Source: Paludibacteraceae bacterium (GTDB lineage Bacteria; Bacteroidota; Bacteroidia; Bacteroidales; Paludibacteraceae). From it: a DNA stretch of 57,816 bases. Numbering within the stretch: position 1 is the stretch's first letter; each line of letters starts with the position of its first letter. The notes under the pieces were generated by a model. It did not search any database and had not been told where the DNA came from. It worked only from the letters and a program-made list of their open reading frames with translations. The position numbers were made by a program, and so were the translations under genes. Of this stretch, positions 16,901-24,781 are shown piece by piece. The stretch is from assembly GCA_905233925.1 (NCBI GenBank), contig CAJOFV010000009.1:1-57816 (forward strand), in the 5' to 3' direction.

Positions 16901-18495
16901 CGGGTGGAGCCGGTGCGAACGGTAACCGCGCACTCGCACTCGGCGTTGTTGGCGGTATGTCTATCGGTACCCTTGCCCTCGTCTTCGTTGTGCCCGCTTT
17001 CTTTATCATCTTCCAAACCCTTGAGGAGAAAGTCAACGGTGCTGCAGTCAAAGAAGAAACCGAAGAAGGACAACCGAAGAAATCCAACAAGCGCAACCGG
17101 TCTAACAGCGCAGTTGTCTTGGCTCTAATAGCGCTTTGCGCGGTCAGCTTCAGCAGCTGCGGTGTCTACAAGAAATACTCATCTCAGACTGACGCACCCG
17201 ACCAATTGTTCGGAACGGGAGACTCGATTGCACAAGCCGCACTCAATGACTCCTCTATTGCAGAGTTGTCATGGCGTGAGTTCTTTATGGATCCGTTACT
17301 CCAAAACCTCATCGACTCAGCCCTTGTACGCAATACGGACATGTTGTCAGCACAGATTGCCGTCAAACAGGCACAGGCTTCGCTCAAAGCCGCCAAACTG
17401 GCTTATCTGCCATCGCTTTCACTTAACCCGCAAGCCAGCATCTCCACTACAATGGGAACAGATGGGGCGTTCAGCGGAGCTTCATACAGTTATAACATCC
17501 CGCTCCAACTGGATTGGAATATCGGCATCTCGGGTTCTGTGACAGTAAACAAACGGAAAGCCAAAGCCGTTCTCGCACAAGCGGAGGCTTCGCGGGACGC
17601 CACTCAAGCAAATCTGATTTCAACCGTCGCACAGTATTATTTCCAACTGCTACTGCTTGATAAAGAGCTGAACATCCTTATCCAAACGGATAGCCTTTGG
17701 ACTGAATCGTTGGAGACTGAACGTGCACTCTGGGAAAACGGTCAGGCATATTCAACCGCCGTCAACCAAATGGAGAGTTCGTGTATGAGCGTCAAGACGC
17801 AGATTGTGGACACCCGACGCAGTATCTTGGCAATGGAGAATGCCTTGTGCAAACTCCTGCTGATGACCCCGCAGCACATCGAACGCAATGAGTGGGGCTC
17901 TTACACTCTTCCTGACCGTTTCGGAACGGGCGTTCCTGCTACGCTGCTTGAGAACAGACCCGACATCAAGGCAGCCGATCAGGCATTGGCGGAAGCGTTT
18001 TATAATACAGCCGCCGCACGCGCACAGTTTTTCCCCTCGTTCTCTTTGCAAGGTATTCTTGGCTGGACCAATAACGGCGGTGTGATTGCCGACCCAGGCG
18101 CATTGCTTCTGAAAGCCGCAGCGTCACTTATGCAGCCTATCTTCCAACGAGGCAAACTGACTGCCCAACTCAAGATTGCCAAACTCAATCAAGAGGACAA
18201 ACTCAACAACTATGTTCAAACCGTTATTTCGGCAGGTAACCAAGTGAATGAGTGTCTCGCAGATTGCCAGGTGGCTTTGGATAAAGATATCCTGTATAAA
18301 CGCCAAGTCGAGGTTCTCCAAGCAGCCTACGATGGCACGCACGAACTGATGAATAACGGTAAAGCCAGTTATATCGAAGTGCTCACCGCGCAAGAGTCGC
18401 TCCTTTCCGCTCAATTGAGCGAAGCGGAGAACCTTTACAGCGGCGCACAGGCACTGATAGCGCTTTACATTGCCCTTGGTGGCGGAGGAGAATAA
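13912..18495 (+). CDS. RND pump fused to outer-membrane lipoprotein channel
   Basis: 1527 residues in one open frame. Residues 1-about 1045 are an HAE1/AcrB-type proton-driven pump with the TM4 aspartate pair D405-D406 (VVDDAIVVVE) and 12 TM helices. A basic linker (KKSNKRNR) and a hydrophobic helix then run to FSSC with Cys1083, a normal Bacteroidota lipobox. Residues about 1084-1527 are a complete TolC/OprM-type outer-membrane factor (AQASLKAAKLAYLPSLSL, then LLENRPDIKAADQAL). No stop codon or in-frame ATG exists at the junction. Because the pump C-terminus faces the cytoplasm, the helix before Cys1083 has the correct orientation to act as an internal lipoprotein signal peptide. Confidence 0.92.
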   Translation: MKGNIFISKHVMAVSIAIVIALIGFICLNSLPVEQYPNIAPPSVQISTAYSGADANTVMKSVIQPLEEQINGVQDMTYMTATASSTGDVSIMVYFKQGADADMATVNVQNRVSQAESLLPADVIQTGITVSKIQSSILQIAGLKSTDGKYDADFISNYIDINVKPRLQRITGVGDVNHLGNTYALRVWLKPDVMAQYGLEPTDVSTAIKAQSFVASTGTLGQQSENAYQYPMEYKGTLKSIEEFENIVLRTSEGGNVLYLKDVADVEIGAKSYTMTSSVDGMPGVFYLINQSPGANATEVNRQISELYEQLKPTLPAGLEFVILETSDDFLYASIHNVVETLIIAILLVILVVYFFLQNFKATLIPSISIIVSLLGTFAIVRLAGFSLNLLTLFALVLAIGTVVDDAIVVVEAVMGKIENGVSDAVEATRQAMSEVSVAVVSCTLVFMAVFIPVTFMSGTSGTFFTQFGITIAGSVGLSCVCALVLCPALCALMMSAKDASDDHKGINYYTKKAYTVAFNAILGKYQKHVASYVKRPWMSFVLLACVTVLLVLFMRILPSGLVPQEDQGVILCEVRAPEGSSLHETGEIMKKVEEKVKAIPELDSYAMCSGYGMISSNGSSFGTFIIRLKNWDDRPGFAHYIDLIIYKFYLDCQSIKNARVIPFQMPQIPGYGSSNSIDLQVQDKSDGNLTEFGNYTTQFLAKLMERPEIGSAMSTFSERYPKYKIHVDPIQCERAGTTAQTVLSTLGAYCGGSYVGNFNQFSKVYRIMVGAAPEYRLDPSSLNNMYIKVSGGKMAPLSQFVTLEEIVGSSSHTHFNLYQSISCSVTAGNGYSESQAHEAIAEVFKETMPTYYTYEYGSMSREVESSSKSNMTVLIYAICVILIYLILGSLYNSWLTPFAVLLSVPFGLMGSFLFSWIGNKMHLPGMENNIYLQTGVIMLIGLLAKTAILITEFASERRKQGLSITDAALEAARERLRPILMTVITMIVGMLPLVFSGGAGANGNRALALGVVGGMSIGTLALVFVVPAFFIIFQTLEEKVNGAAVKEETEEGQPKKSNKRNRSNSAVVLALIALCAVSFSSCGVYKKYSSQTDAPDQLFGTGDSIAQAALNDSSIAELSWREFFMDPLLQNLIDSALVRNTDMLSAQIAVKQAQASLKAAKLAYLPSLSLNPQASISTTMGTDGAFSGASYSYNIPLQLDWNIGISGSVTVNKRKAKAVLAQAEASRDATQANLISTVAQYYFQLLLLDKELNILIQTDSLWTESLETERALWENGQAYSTAVNQMESSCMSVKTQIVDTRRSILAMENALCKLLLMTPQHIERNEWGSYTLPDRFGTGVPATLLENRPDIKAADQALAEAFYNTAAARAQFFPSFSLQGILGWTNNGGVIADPGALLLKAAASLMQPIFQRGKLTAQLKIAKLNQEDKLNNYVQTVISAGNQVNECLADCQVALDKDILYKRQVEVLQAAYDGTHELMNNGKASYIEVLTAQESLLSAQLSEAENLYSGAQALIALYIALGGGGE

Positions 18496-18518
18496 CGCGA
18501 GGGAGAATTATATTCCGT

Positions 18519-18974
18519 TTATCGTTTCAGGAGACGGTCTATTTCGCGCTTGTCATCACGTTCGCGAAGAGACTGCCGTTTGTCGTAGGCATGTTTTCCT
18601 TGACAGAGTGCGATTTCGAGTTTGGCAAAGCCCTTGTCGTTGATGTACAGCCGCAGCGGGATAATGCTTTTTCCGGTTTCACGGGTCTGGCGTAGCAGTT
18701 TACGCAACTCCCGTCTGGTAAGCAGCAGTTTACGGTCCCGACGAACTTCGTGGTTGGAGTAAGAACCGAAACGGTATTCAGCAATATGCATCTGCTTTAC
18801 CCATAGTTCGTTGCCGACAAACTGACAATAGGTATCCGCCAAAGACGCCTTGGATTCACGGATAGACTTAATCTCCGTGCCATAGAGTTGGATACCTGCC
18901 GTATAACGCTCCAAAATCGTATAATCGAAGGTGGCGCGGCGGTTTTTGATATTTACATCAGACTTCAATCGCAT
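18519..18974 (-). CDS. smpB: SsrA-binding protein SmpB
   Basis: 151 residues. [36 protein letters not shown] and the basic C-terminal tail [14 protein letters not shown] are diagnostic. It carries tmRNA to stalled ribosomes for trans-translation. The gene is convergent with the efflux operon (23-base gap) and divergent from the DUF5606 gene with interlocked promoters. Confidence 0.98.
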   Translation of the reverse strand: MRLKSDVNIKNRRATFDYTILERYTAGIQLYGTEIKSIRESKASLADTYCQFVGNELWVKQMHIAEYRFGSYSNHEVRRDRKLLLTRRELRKLLRQTRETGKSIIPLRLYINDKGFAKLEIALCQGKHAYDKRQSLRERDDKREIDRLLKR

Positions 18975-18983
18975 AAAAACGCT

Positions 18984-19016
18984 GCAAAATTACACTTTTT
19001 TTTGCATATATCCAAA
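18984..19016 (-). promoter_or_regulatory. smpB promoter (interlocked)
   Basis: Minus-strand TTTG (19016-19013), 20 bases, TAATTTTGC (18992-18984). It overlaps the opposite promoter in the same geometry as the rdgB/DUF2147 pair. Confidence 0.85.
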
Positions 19017-19032
19017 AAAAGCAGTACTTTTG
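19001..19032 (+). promoter_or_regulatory. Promoter of the DUF5606 gene (interlocked)
   Basis: TTTG at 19001-19004, 20 bases, TACTTTTG at 19025-19032. The -33 box lies inside the smpB promoter spacer. Confidence 0.85.
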
Positions 19033-19060
19033 TCGCCAAATTCATAAAACTTGGTAGAAT

Positions 19061-19606
19061 ATGCTTAAAGAAATCCTCGCCATTACGGGTAAACCCGGGC
19101 TGTTCAAGTTGGTTTCCCATGGAAACAACATGCTTATCGTAGAGTCTCTTTTGGACGGCAAACGTATGCCGACCTATGGTCGTGACAAGATTGTTTCTCT
19201 TGCCGATGTAAGTATGTTTACAGAAGACGAGGACGTTTCGTTGAGCGACGTACTGACCAAACTCGGAGCCAAAGCAGGTCTGAAGCCCGCTACAATAGAT
19301 GCCAAGAAAGCTGATAATGATGAGTTGCGCGCGTTTTTTGCCTCTGTTCTTCCGAACTTTGACCGCGAACGTGTTTATCCGTCGGATATCCGCAAACTGA
19401 TTATTTGGTACAATATACTTGTGAATGCGGGCATTACGGACTTTACCGTAGAGGAAGAGAACGACGAGTCGAAAGTCGAAAATCAAAAGCCGAAAGCAGA
19501 AGATGCTGTAAACCAAAAGAAAGCCGCACAGAAAGTACAGGCAAAGACTTCCGGCAAAGCAGCAGGCGCAGCAGCCAAGACCGGCGTCGGCGCAAAGAAA
19601 GGATAA
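19061..19606 (+). CDS. DUF5606 family protein
   Basis: 181 residues. The conserved part (1-about 135: LKEILAITGKPGLFKLVSHG, then DGKRMPTYGRDKIVSL) belongs to a Bacteroidota family of unknown function. No signal peptide or TM segment is seen, so it is probably cytosolic. The C-terminal 45 residues are Lys/Ala-rich and variable. Their DNA (around 19468-19500) contains the repeat GTCGAAA(A/G), like the short intergenic repeats elsewhere, so the tail may have grown by repeat expansion. Confidence 0.85.
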   Translation: MLKEILAITGKPGLFKLVSHGNNMLIVESLLDGKRMPTYGRDKIVSLADVSMFTEDEDVSLSDVLTKLGAKAGLKPATIDAKKADNDELRAFFASVLPNFDRERVYPSDIRKLIIWYNILVNAGITDFTVEEENDESKVENQKPKAEDAVNQKKAAQKVQAKTSGKAAGAAAKTGVGAKKG

Positions 19607-19611
19607 TTTAA

Positions 19612-19672
19612 TTGACGATTGGACAATTGACCATCGGACAATTTGTTGAGCAGTTGACCATCGGACGATTTA
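19612..19672. repeat. TTGACCATCGGAC(A/G)ATTT repeats
   Basis: Two 18-base copies (19627-19644 and 19654-19671) differ by one base. A diverged third (ATTGACGATTGGACAA) lies upstream. They fill the whole gap before the Nif3-like gene and run into its start. Confidence 0.85.
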
Positions 19673-19673
19673 T

Positions 19674-20462
19674 TTGATACTAAAAGATATCATTGATATC
19701 ATAGAATCTGTTGCTCCGCGGGGAAAGCAAGAGGCGTGGGACAATTCGGGGCTTCAGGTAGGTAACACAAGTGCAGACATTCAGGCTGTCTTGTTGACAA
19801 CAGATGTAACGGAGTCTGTTGTCAATGAGGCTATTGAGAATGGTTGCAATCTGATTATTTCTCACCATCCGTTATTGTTTCACGGGCTGAAACAAGTTTG
19901 CGGGCAAACGCCGCAAGCCCGATGCGTGGAGCAAGCCATCCGCCACAATATTGCCATATACAGTGCCCATACGTCTATGGACAAGTATCTGCATGGGGTA
20001 AGCGGCAGAATGGCGGAAAAGATGAGAATAACAGACTACTCCATCCTTTGCCCTGATGGTTTTTGCTCTTCTCCGGCGGATGAAGCCTACGGTTTGGGCG
20101 TAGTGGGCGATCTGCCGGAAGCACTGTCGCCGGAAACGTTTTTACAGAAACTCAAAGAAGCGTTTGGCGCGCCGTGGCTGCGATACACACGGTCACCCAA
20201 AGATACCATCCGGCGTGTTGCATTCTGCGGCGGAGCAGGCTCGGAGTTTGCCGCAGCAGCGGTACAAAGCGGAGCAGATGCTTTTGTCACGGCGGATGTG
20301 AAATACCATGAGTTCCAAGAATTTGACGGACAAATCATGTTAGTGGATATGGATCATTGGGTAAGCGAACATTTCACCCGCGACATCTTCCGGGAACTAC
20401 TGGACGGAAAAGTGAAAACAATTATAGCTGAATCAGACTTGAGTCCCGTTTCTCTCGGCTGA
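19674..20462 (+). CDS. Nif3-like dinuclear metal centre protein
   Basis: 262 residues of the Nif3/YbgI/YqfO family (GTP cyclohydrolase I type 2-like). DNSGLQVG, LISHHPLLFHG and YSAHTSMDKY carry the metal-binding histidines and aspartate; the C-terminal VDMDHWVSEHF completes the site. The large inserted domain of the longest family members is absent. The start is TTG at 19674 because no ATG fits the family N-terminus, and the repeat upstream may have displaced the original start. The next gene, a zinc-ribbon protein, is a frequent Bacteroidota neighbour. Confidence 0.88.
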   Translation: MILKDIIDIIESVAPRGKQEAWDNSGLQVGNTSADIQAVLLTTDVTESVVNEAIENGCNLIISHHPLLFHGLKQVCGQTPQARCVEQAIRHNIAIYSAHTSMDKYLHGVSGRMAEKMRITDYSILCPDGFCSSPADEAYGLGVVGDLPEALSPETFLQKLKEAFGAPWLRYTRSPKDTIRRVAFCGGAGSEFAAAAVQSGADAFVTADVKYHEFQEFDGQIMLVDMDHWVSEHFTRDIFRELLDGKVKTIIAESDLSPVSLG

Positions 20463-20506
20463 ATCACCCAATAATAACCCAATAATCACCCAATAATCAC
20501 CCAATA
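20463..20506. repeat. Four tandem 11-bp units (ATCACCCAATA)
   Basis: Four copies of ATCACCCAATA (the second has A for C) begin directly after the Nif3-like stop codon. The reverse complement, TATTGGGTGAT, is present in three copies at 57037-57069. Confidence 0.97.
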
Positions 20507-20550
20507 TTGGAAGGGTTGTGAGAAGAATTTAATTATAAAAACATACAGTT

Positions 20551-21315
20551 ATGGCAAAGAAAGAAGAAAAAGAACTGACCGTAGAGGAGAAACTGAAAGC
20601 CCTCTATGAGTTGCAACAAGTTGATTCGAAGATTGACGAACTGCGCATCCTTGCCGGCGAACTACCGCAGGAAGTAAAAGACATGGGCGATGAATTGGAA
20701 GGTTTGAAGACCCGCCTTGCCAACATCGAGAACGAAATCAAGGAGTTGGAAACCCATATCTCCGACCACCGTGTACGTATCGAAAACGCCAATGCGTCCA
20801 TTTCACGCTACAAAGAACAGCAAGACAATGTCCGCAACAACCGCGAGTTTGACAACCTGACCAAAGAGATTGAGTATCAGACACTTGACATCGAGTTGAG
20901 CCAGAAGAAAATCCGCAACTACACGGCAGATTTGGAAGCCCGCACGGCAGACAAACAAAAAACCGTAGCCGAAATTGAGGAAAAAACCGTCGATCTCAAC
21001 CAAAAGAAGAACGAACTGGAGACCATTCTGCAAGAAACAAAAGCAGAAACCGAAGCGTTGATGCTCCGTTCGGCAGATTTGGAAAAACATATCGACGAGC
21101 GCTTGCTGATGGCTTTCAAACGCATCCGCAAGAACGCCCACAACGGTCTGGCAGTAGTGAAAGTTGAGCGCGACAGCTGCGGCGGTTGCCACTCCAAAAT
21201 TCCTGCACAGCGTCAGTTGGATATCAAACAACGCAAGAAAATCATCGTTTGCGAGTTCTGCGGACGTATTCTCGTTGACCCCGAAATGGGCGAAAAAGAG
21301 AAGAAGAGAAAATAA
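20551..21315 (+). CDS. Coiled-coil protein with C-terminal C4 zinc ribbon
   Basis: 254 residues. A long coiled coil (about 10-185) rich in E, K, L and I is followed by a C4 zinc ribbon, CGGCHSKIP and later CEFCGRILV. The family (zf-RING_7, related to chlamydial CdsZ) is widespread next to Nif3-like genes. It is thought to act in nucleic-acid or regulatory interactions, but the precise role is not settled. Soluble, with no signal peptide. Confidence 0.87.
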   Translation: MAKKEEKELTVEEKLKALYELQQVDSKIDELRILAGELPQEVKDMGDELEGLKTRLANIENEIKELETHISDHRVRIENANASISRYKEQQDNVRNNREFDNLTKEIEYQTLDIELSQKKIRNYTADLEARTADKQKTVAEIEEKTVDLNQKKNELETILQETKAETEALMLRSADLEKHIDERLLMAFKRIRKNAHNGLAVVKVERDSCGGCHSKIPAQRQLDIKQRKKIIVCEFCGRILVDPEMGEKEKKRK

Positions 21316-22221
21316 TCACCACGCGAGTACCGAAGTCATCGGGTAGTGGTCGGAACAATTGATGCGGTCTATGTGCGTCGAAGCAGGATGCAACGACTTG
21401 GAACAAAGAATGTAATCAATCCGCACACCAAGATGACGCTTGGAAATCGTTGCTCCCCAACGCCCAAAACTTGTTTTGAGAAACGCGTCCTGCAAATCGG
21501 TGCTGCGCATCTTGAGATAGGCGTAAGACAAGGGAATATCATTGAAGTCGCCTGCCACAATAACCGGATAGGGCGACTTCTCTATTTCCTGGCGGATAAT
21601 CCGTGCCTGCTCGCGACGGATAGCCCGCGCCGATTCCAGTTTGTCAGAAATACGATGAGCCGAGGCTTTGAGTGATTCGGTGGCAATAGTGTCCGGAAAG
21701 TCTTGCGCGTCCAAGCGGTTGGATTCAAGATGGTTATTGAAGAGACGGAACGTGTCTTTTCCCACCGCCACATCACAATAATCCGAGATATTACCGCGTG
21801 AGGTATAACGGACTGTCGTTTTGTTGAGAAGCGGGTACTTGGAAAAAACAGCTATGCCATACTGGTGGCGTTTGTTGTAAATCTTGAAGTCAAAATAGGT
21901 GTATGGGTATTTGTTCAGCGCCTTTTTCAGTTCGGGCAAGGTCAGGTACTTTTCGTTTTTATAGACATCCACTTCCTGCAAACAAACCACATCGGCATCC
22001 TGGCGCTGAAGATATCGTATCACGCGGTTCTCATGCGCTTTGGCATACTGCCCCATTTGGTGCGTGTTGTAGGTCAGGACGGAAAGACGGTTGGGATATC
22101 CGTCCACCTTCGGCGCACCATGCGAGATAAACAACGAGCACAGCCACGCCAATGCCGCCAATACAAGGATGGACGGAACAAGGCGCCACAAAAGGCTGTG
22201 TTTATGTTTGGTCTTTGCCAT
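21316..22221 (-). CDS. Membrane-anchored endonuclease/exonuclease/phosphatase family protein
   Basis: 301 residues. One N-terminal TM helix (about 10-30) precedes an EEP-fold domain: LTYNTHQMG, VCLQEVDVY (metal glutamate), NNHLES, VIVAGDFNDIP and CSDHYPM. The domain would sit on the outer side of the inner membrane. EEP members cut DNA, RNA or phospholipid head groups, and the substrate here is unknown. Last gene of the PASTA-rluD-porX operon, 6 bases after porX. Confidence 0.85.
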   Translation of the reverse strand: MAKTKHKHSLLWRLVPSILVLAALAWLCSLFISHGAPKVDGYPNRLSVLTYNTHQMGQYAKAHENRVIRYLQRQDADVVCLQEVDVYKNEKYLTLPELKKALNKYPYTYFDFKIYNKRHQYGIAVFSKYPLLNKTTVRYTSRGNISDYCDVAVGKDTFRLFNNHLESNRLDAQDFPDTIATESLKASAHRISDKLESARAIRREQARIIRQEIEKSPYPVIVAGDFNDIPLSYAYLKMRSTDLQDAFLKTSFGRWGATISKRHLGVRIDYILCSKSLHPASTHIDRINCSDHYPMTSVLAW

Positions 22222-22227
22222 TGCCGG

Positions 22228-23763
22228 TTACTTCGGGTCAAGTGTTACAAGCGGAATAATCATTTCCTCCATAGATATGCCACCGTGTTGGAAGGTGTTG
22301 CGGTAGTACTGGGCGTAGTAGTTGAAGTTGTTCGGGTAGCCGAAAAAGTCCTCACCGGTGCAGAAAACATAACTGCTGCTGACATTCGGACACGGCAGAC
22401 CGACCTGCTTCGGATGGGTAATCTCGAAGATGTTCTTGCTTTGGAAGTTCAGCGATTTGCCGACCTTGTAACGGAGGTTGGTGTTTGTATTCTTGTCGCC
22501 AACAATCTGCACGGGATTCTGCACACGAACCGTGCCGTGGTCTGTTGTCAGAACAATGCGATAGCCGAGTTGGGCGATGCGGCGGAAAAGTTCATAAGTC
22601 GGCGAGTGCTTGAACCAACTTAATGTGAGGCTACGGTAAGCAGCTTCGTCGTTGCAGAGTTCGCGCATCATTTTGCTGTCCGTGCGGGAGTGCGAAAGCA
22701 TGTCAATGAAGTTGAGAACAACCACATTCAGCGGTGTCTGCAGCCCTTTGAGTTGTTTGATAACACGCTCGCAGAAGTCGGATTCGTTGATTTTGAAGTA
22801 GGAAAAACCATAGTGCTTGCGGTAACGCTCCAAGTGCGTCTGGATAAGCTCCTTTTCATTAAGGTTCTTGCCTTCCTCTTCATCCTCATCCACCCACAAG
22901 TCGGGAAACATTTCCTGTATCTGCAGCGGCATCAGTCCGGCGAAAATGGCATTGCGCGCATATTGCGTTGCCGTCGGAAGAATGGATAGATAGGTGCTAT
23001 CCTCCGTCACATTGAAAAACTCGCTGATAAGCGGCTGTATGGTCTTCCACTGGTCGTAGCGGAAGTTGTCAATAACAACAAAGAACACCTTCTCGCCATT
23101 GTCCAACATCGGGAAAAGAACCCGCTTGAAAATATCCGGCGACATGAGCGGGCGTTCGGGAGATGCGAACCAGTCTTCGTAGTTTTTGGTAACAAATTTC
23201 GCGAATGCGGCATCCGCCTGCTGAGACTGCATGTGCAGCATTTCGCGCATGGAGGAATCCACGTCCTGCAACTCCAAATCCCAACGGGAAAGGGTTTTGT
23301 AAACAGCCATCCACTCGTCCACCGTTCGGGCGGTATCAATCATGAAACTAATGTCGGAAAACTCCTCTTGATAGCCGCGGTTGGTGTGCTTTTCCACAAT
23401 TTCGCGCTGGTGGATATGCTTTTTCAGGCACAGCAGAATCTGGTTGGGATTGACCGGTTTGATGAGATAATCGGCAATCTTGGCGCCAATCGCCTGCTCC
23501 ATGATACGTTCTTCCTCGCTCTTGGTAATCATAACCACCGGCAAGCTCGGGCGGAGCGATTTGATGGTTTCAAGCGTCTCCAGTCCGCTGAGTCCGGGCA
23601 TATTCTCGTCCAGAAACACAATATCCGGCTGCACGGAACGGCAAATATCAATAGCGTCCTGTCCGTTGTTAGCAGTCAGTACTTCATACCCTTTTTCCTG
23701 TAAGAAGATGATATACGGCTTGAGGAGATCAATCTCGTCATCAGCCCAAAGTATTCGGCTCAT
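22228..23763 (-). CDS. porX: PorX-type response regulator with PglZ/phosphatase domain
   Basis: 511 residues. The receiver domain (1-about 120) has acidic residues D8-D9, the phospho-acceptor D52 (VFLDENMPG), T80 and K102. A helical linker leads to a PglZ alkaline-phosphatase-like domain (FFVVIDNFRYDQW, then LTTDHGT). In Porphyromonas gingivalis PorX with the kinase PorY controls T9SS genes. The start is ATG at 23763, preceded by GGAGG at a 6-base spacing, which is rare in this window; this excludes the longer reading from 23781. It overlaps the end of rluD by 23 bases. Confidence 0.92.
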   Translation of the reverse strand: MSRILWADDEIDLLKPYIIFLQEKGYEVLTANNGQDAIDICRSVQPDIVFLDENMPGLSGLETLETIKSLRPSLPVVMITKSEEERIMEQAIGAKIADYLIKPVNPNQILLCLKKHIHQREIVEKHTNRGYQEEFSDISFMIDTARTVDEWMAVYKTLSRWDLELQDVDSSMREMLHMQSQQADAAFAKFVTKNYEDWFASPERPLMSPDIFKRVLFPMLDNGEKVFFVVIDNFRYDQWKTIQPLISEFFNVTEDSTYLSILPTATQYARNAIFAGLMPLQIQEMFPDLWVDEDEEEGKNLNEKELIQTHLERYRKHYGFSYFKINESDFCERVIKQLKGLQTPLNVVVLNFIDMLSHSRTDSKMMRELCNDEAAYRSLTLSWFKHSPTYELFRRIAQLGYRIVLTTDHGTVRVQNPVQIVGDKNTNTNLRYKVGKSLNFQSKNIFEITHPKQVGLPCPNVSSSYVFCTGEDFFGYPNNFNYYAQYYRNTFQHGGISMEEMIIPLVTLDPK

Positions 23764-24772
23764 ATTTCCTCCATTTCTCAATTAAATTAGACATATCGGC
23801 AGGCCAGTCGCTGTCAAAAAACATACGTTTGCCCGTTGCAGGATGTGTAAAGCCCAGCGTTTTGGCATGCAGCACCTGCCGCGGACAAAGCGCAAAGCAG
23901 TTCAGGATATATTGCTTGTATTTCTGCGTCGGCAGCCCTTTGAGAATCTCGGTGCCACCGTACTTTTCATCGCAGAAAAGCGGATGCCCGATGTGCTTCA
24001 TGTGCACACGAATCTGGTGGGTGCGCCCGGTTTCGAGACGGCACTCGACCAGCGTAACATACATAAAACGCTCCAAAACGCGCCAGTGCGTGACGGCTTC
24101 CTTGGCATTCGGGTTGTCCTCAATATTCCACACCTTATATATAGTACGGTCGCGGTTATCACGTGCAAGTGCGCCTTCGACGGTGCCGCTTTCCTCTGCA
24201 AACGTCCCCCATACAAGCGCATTATACGTTCGTTCAGTCGTGTGCTCGAAGAACTGCATCCCGAGATTGGTTTTCGCTGCAGGCGTTTTGGCAATCAACA
24301 ACAGACCGGAAGTATCCTTGTCAATTCGGTGGACAAGCCCGATATTGGGGTTATTGATATCCAGCTTGTCGCCGAAATAATAGGCTAGCGCATTTAACAG
24401 CGTGTGTTCGTAGTTGCCGTGACCGGGATGAACCACCAATCCCGCAGGCTTGTTGATAACCAGCACGTCATCATCCTCATAAACGATATTGAGCGGAATA
24501 TTCTCGGGCAGAATGGTGTAGTCATGCGGCTCGTGGTCCAACAAAACCTGAATAATATCCAACGGTTTGACCTTGTGGTTGCTCGCCACCGGTTTGCCAT
24601 TGACCAGCACATTACCTGCCTCAGCGGCATTCTGAATGCGGTTGCGCGATGTGCCCGCCATGTGTTCGGTCAGATACTTGTCCACGCGGACAGGTGCCTG
24701 ACCTTTGTCCACTTCACAGCGCCAACGCTCCCACAACTCATCCTCGGGTTCTATATCCTGAATATTGCTCAT
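23741..24772 (-). CDS. rluD: RluD-type 23S rRNA pseudouridine synthase
   Basis: 343 residues. An S4 domain (about 30-90; VDKYLTEHMAGTSRNRIQ) precedes the catalytic domain with HRIDKDTSG (catalytic D151), RTYNALVWG, LETGRTHQIRVH and GHPLFCDEKYGG. By similarity it makes pseudouridines in helix 69 of 23S rRNA. It lies 9 bases after the PASTA gene and overlaps porX. Confidence 0.93.
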   Translation of the reverse strand: MSNIQDIEPEDELWERWRCEVDKGQAPVRVDKYLTEHMAGTSRNRIQNAAEAGNVLVNGKPVASNHKVKPLDIIQVLLDHEPHDYTILPENIPLNIVYEDDDVLVINKPAGLVVHPGHGNYEHTLLNALAYYFGDKLDINNPNIGLVHRIDKDTSGLLLIAKTPAAKTNLGMQFFEHTTERTYNALVWGTFAEESGTVEGALARDNRDRTIYKVWNIEDNPNAKEAVTHWRVLERFMYVTLVECRLETGRTHQIRVHMKHIGHPLFCDEKYGGTEILKGLPTQKYKQYILNCFALCPRQVLHAKTLGFTHPATGKRMFFDSDWPADMSNLIEKWRKYEPNTLG

Positions 24773-24781
24773 TTACTGCAT

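Noticed and set aside
20463..20506. CRISPR array
   Set aside because: The units are 11 bases and directly adjacent, without unique spacers, and no cas gene is present.
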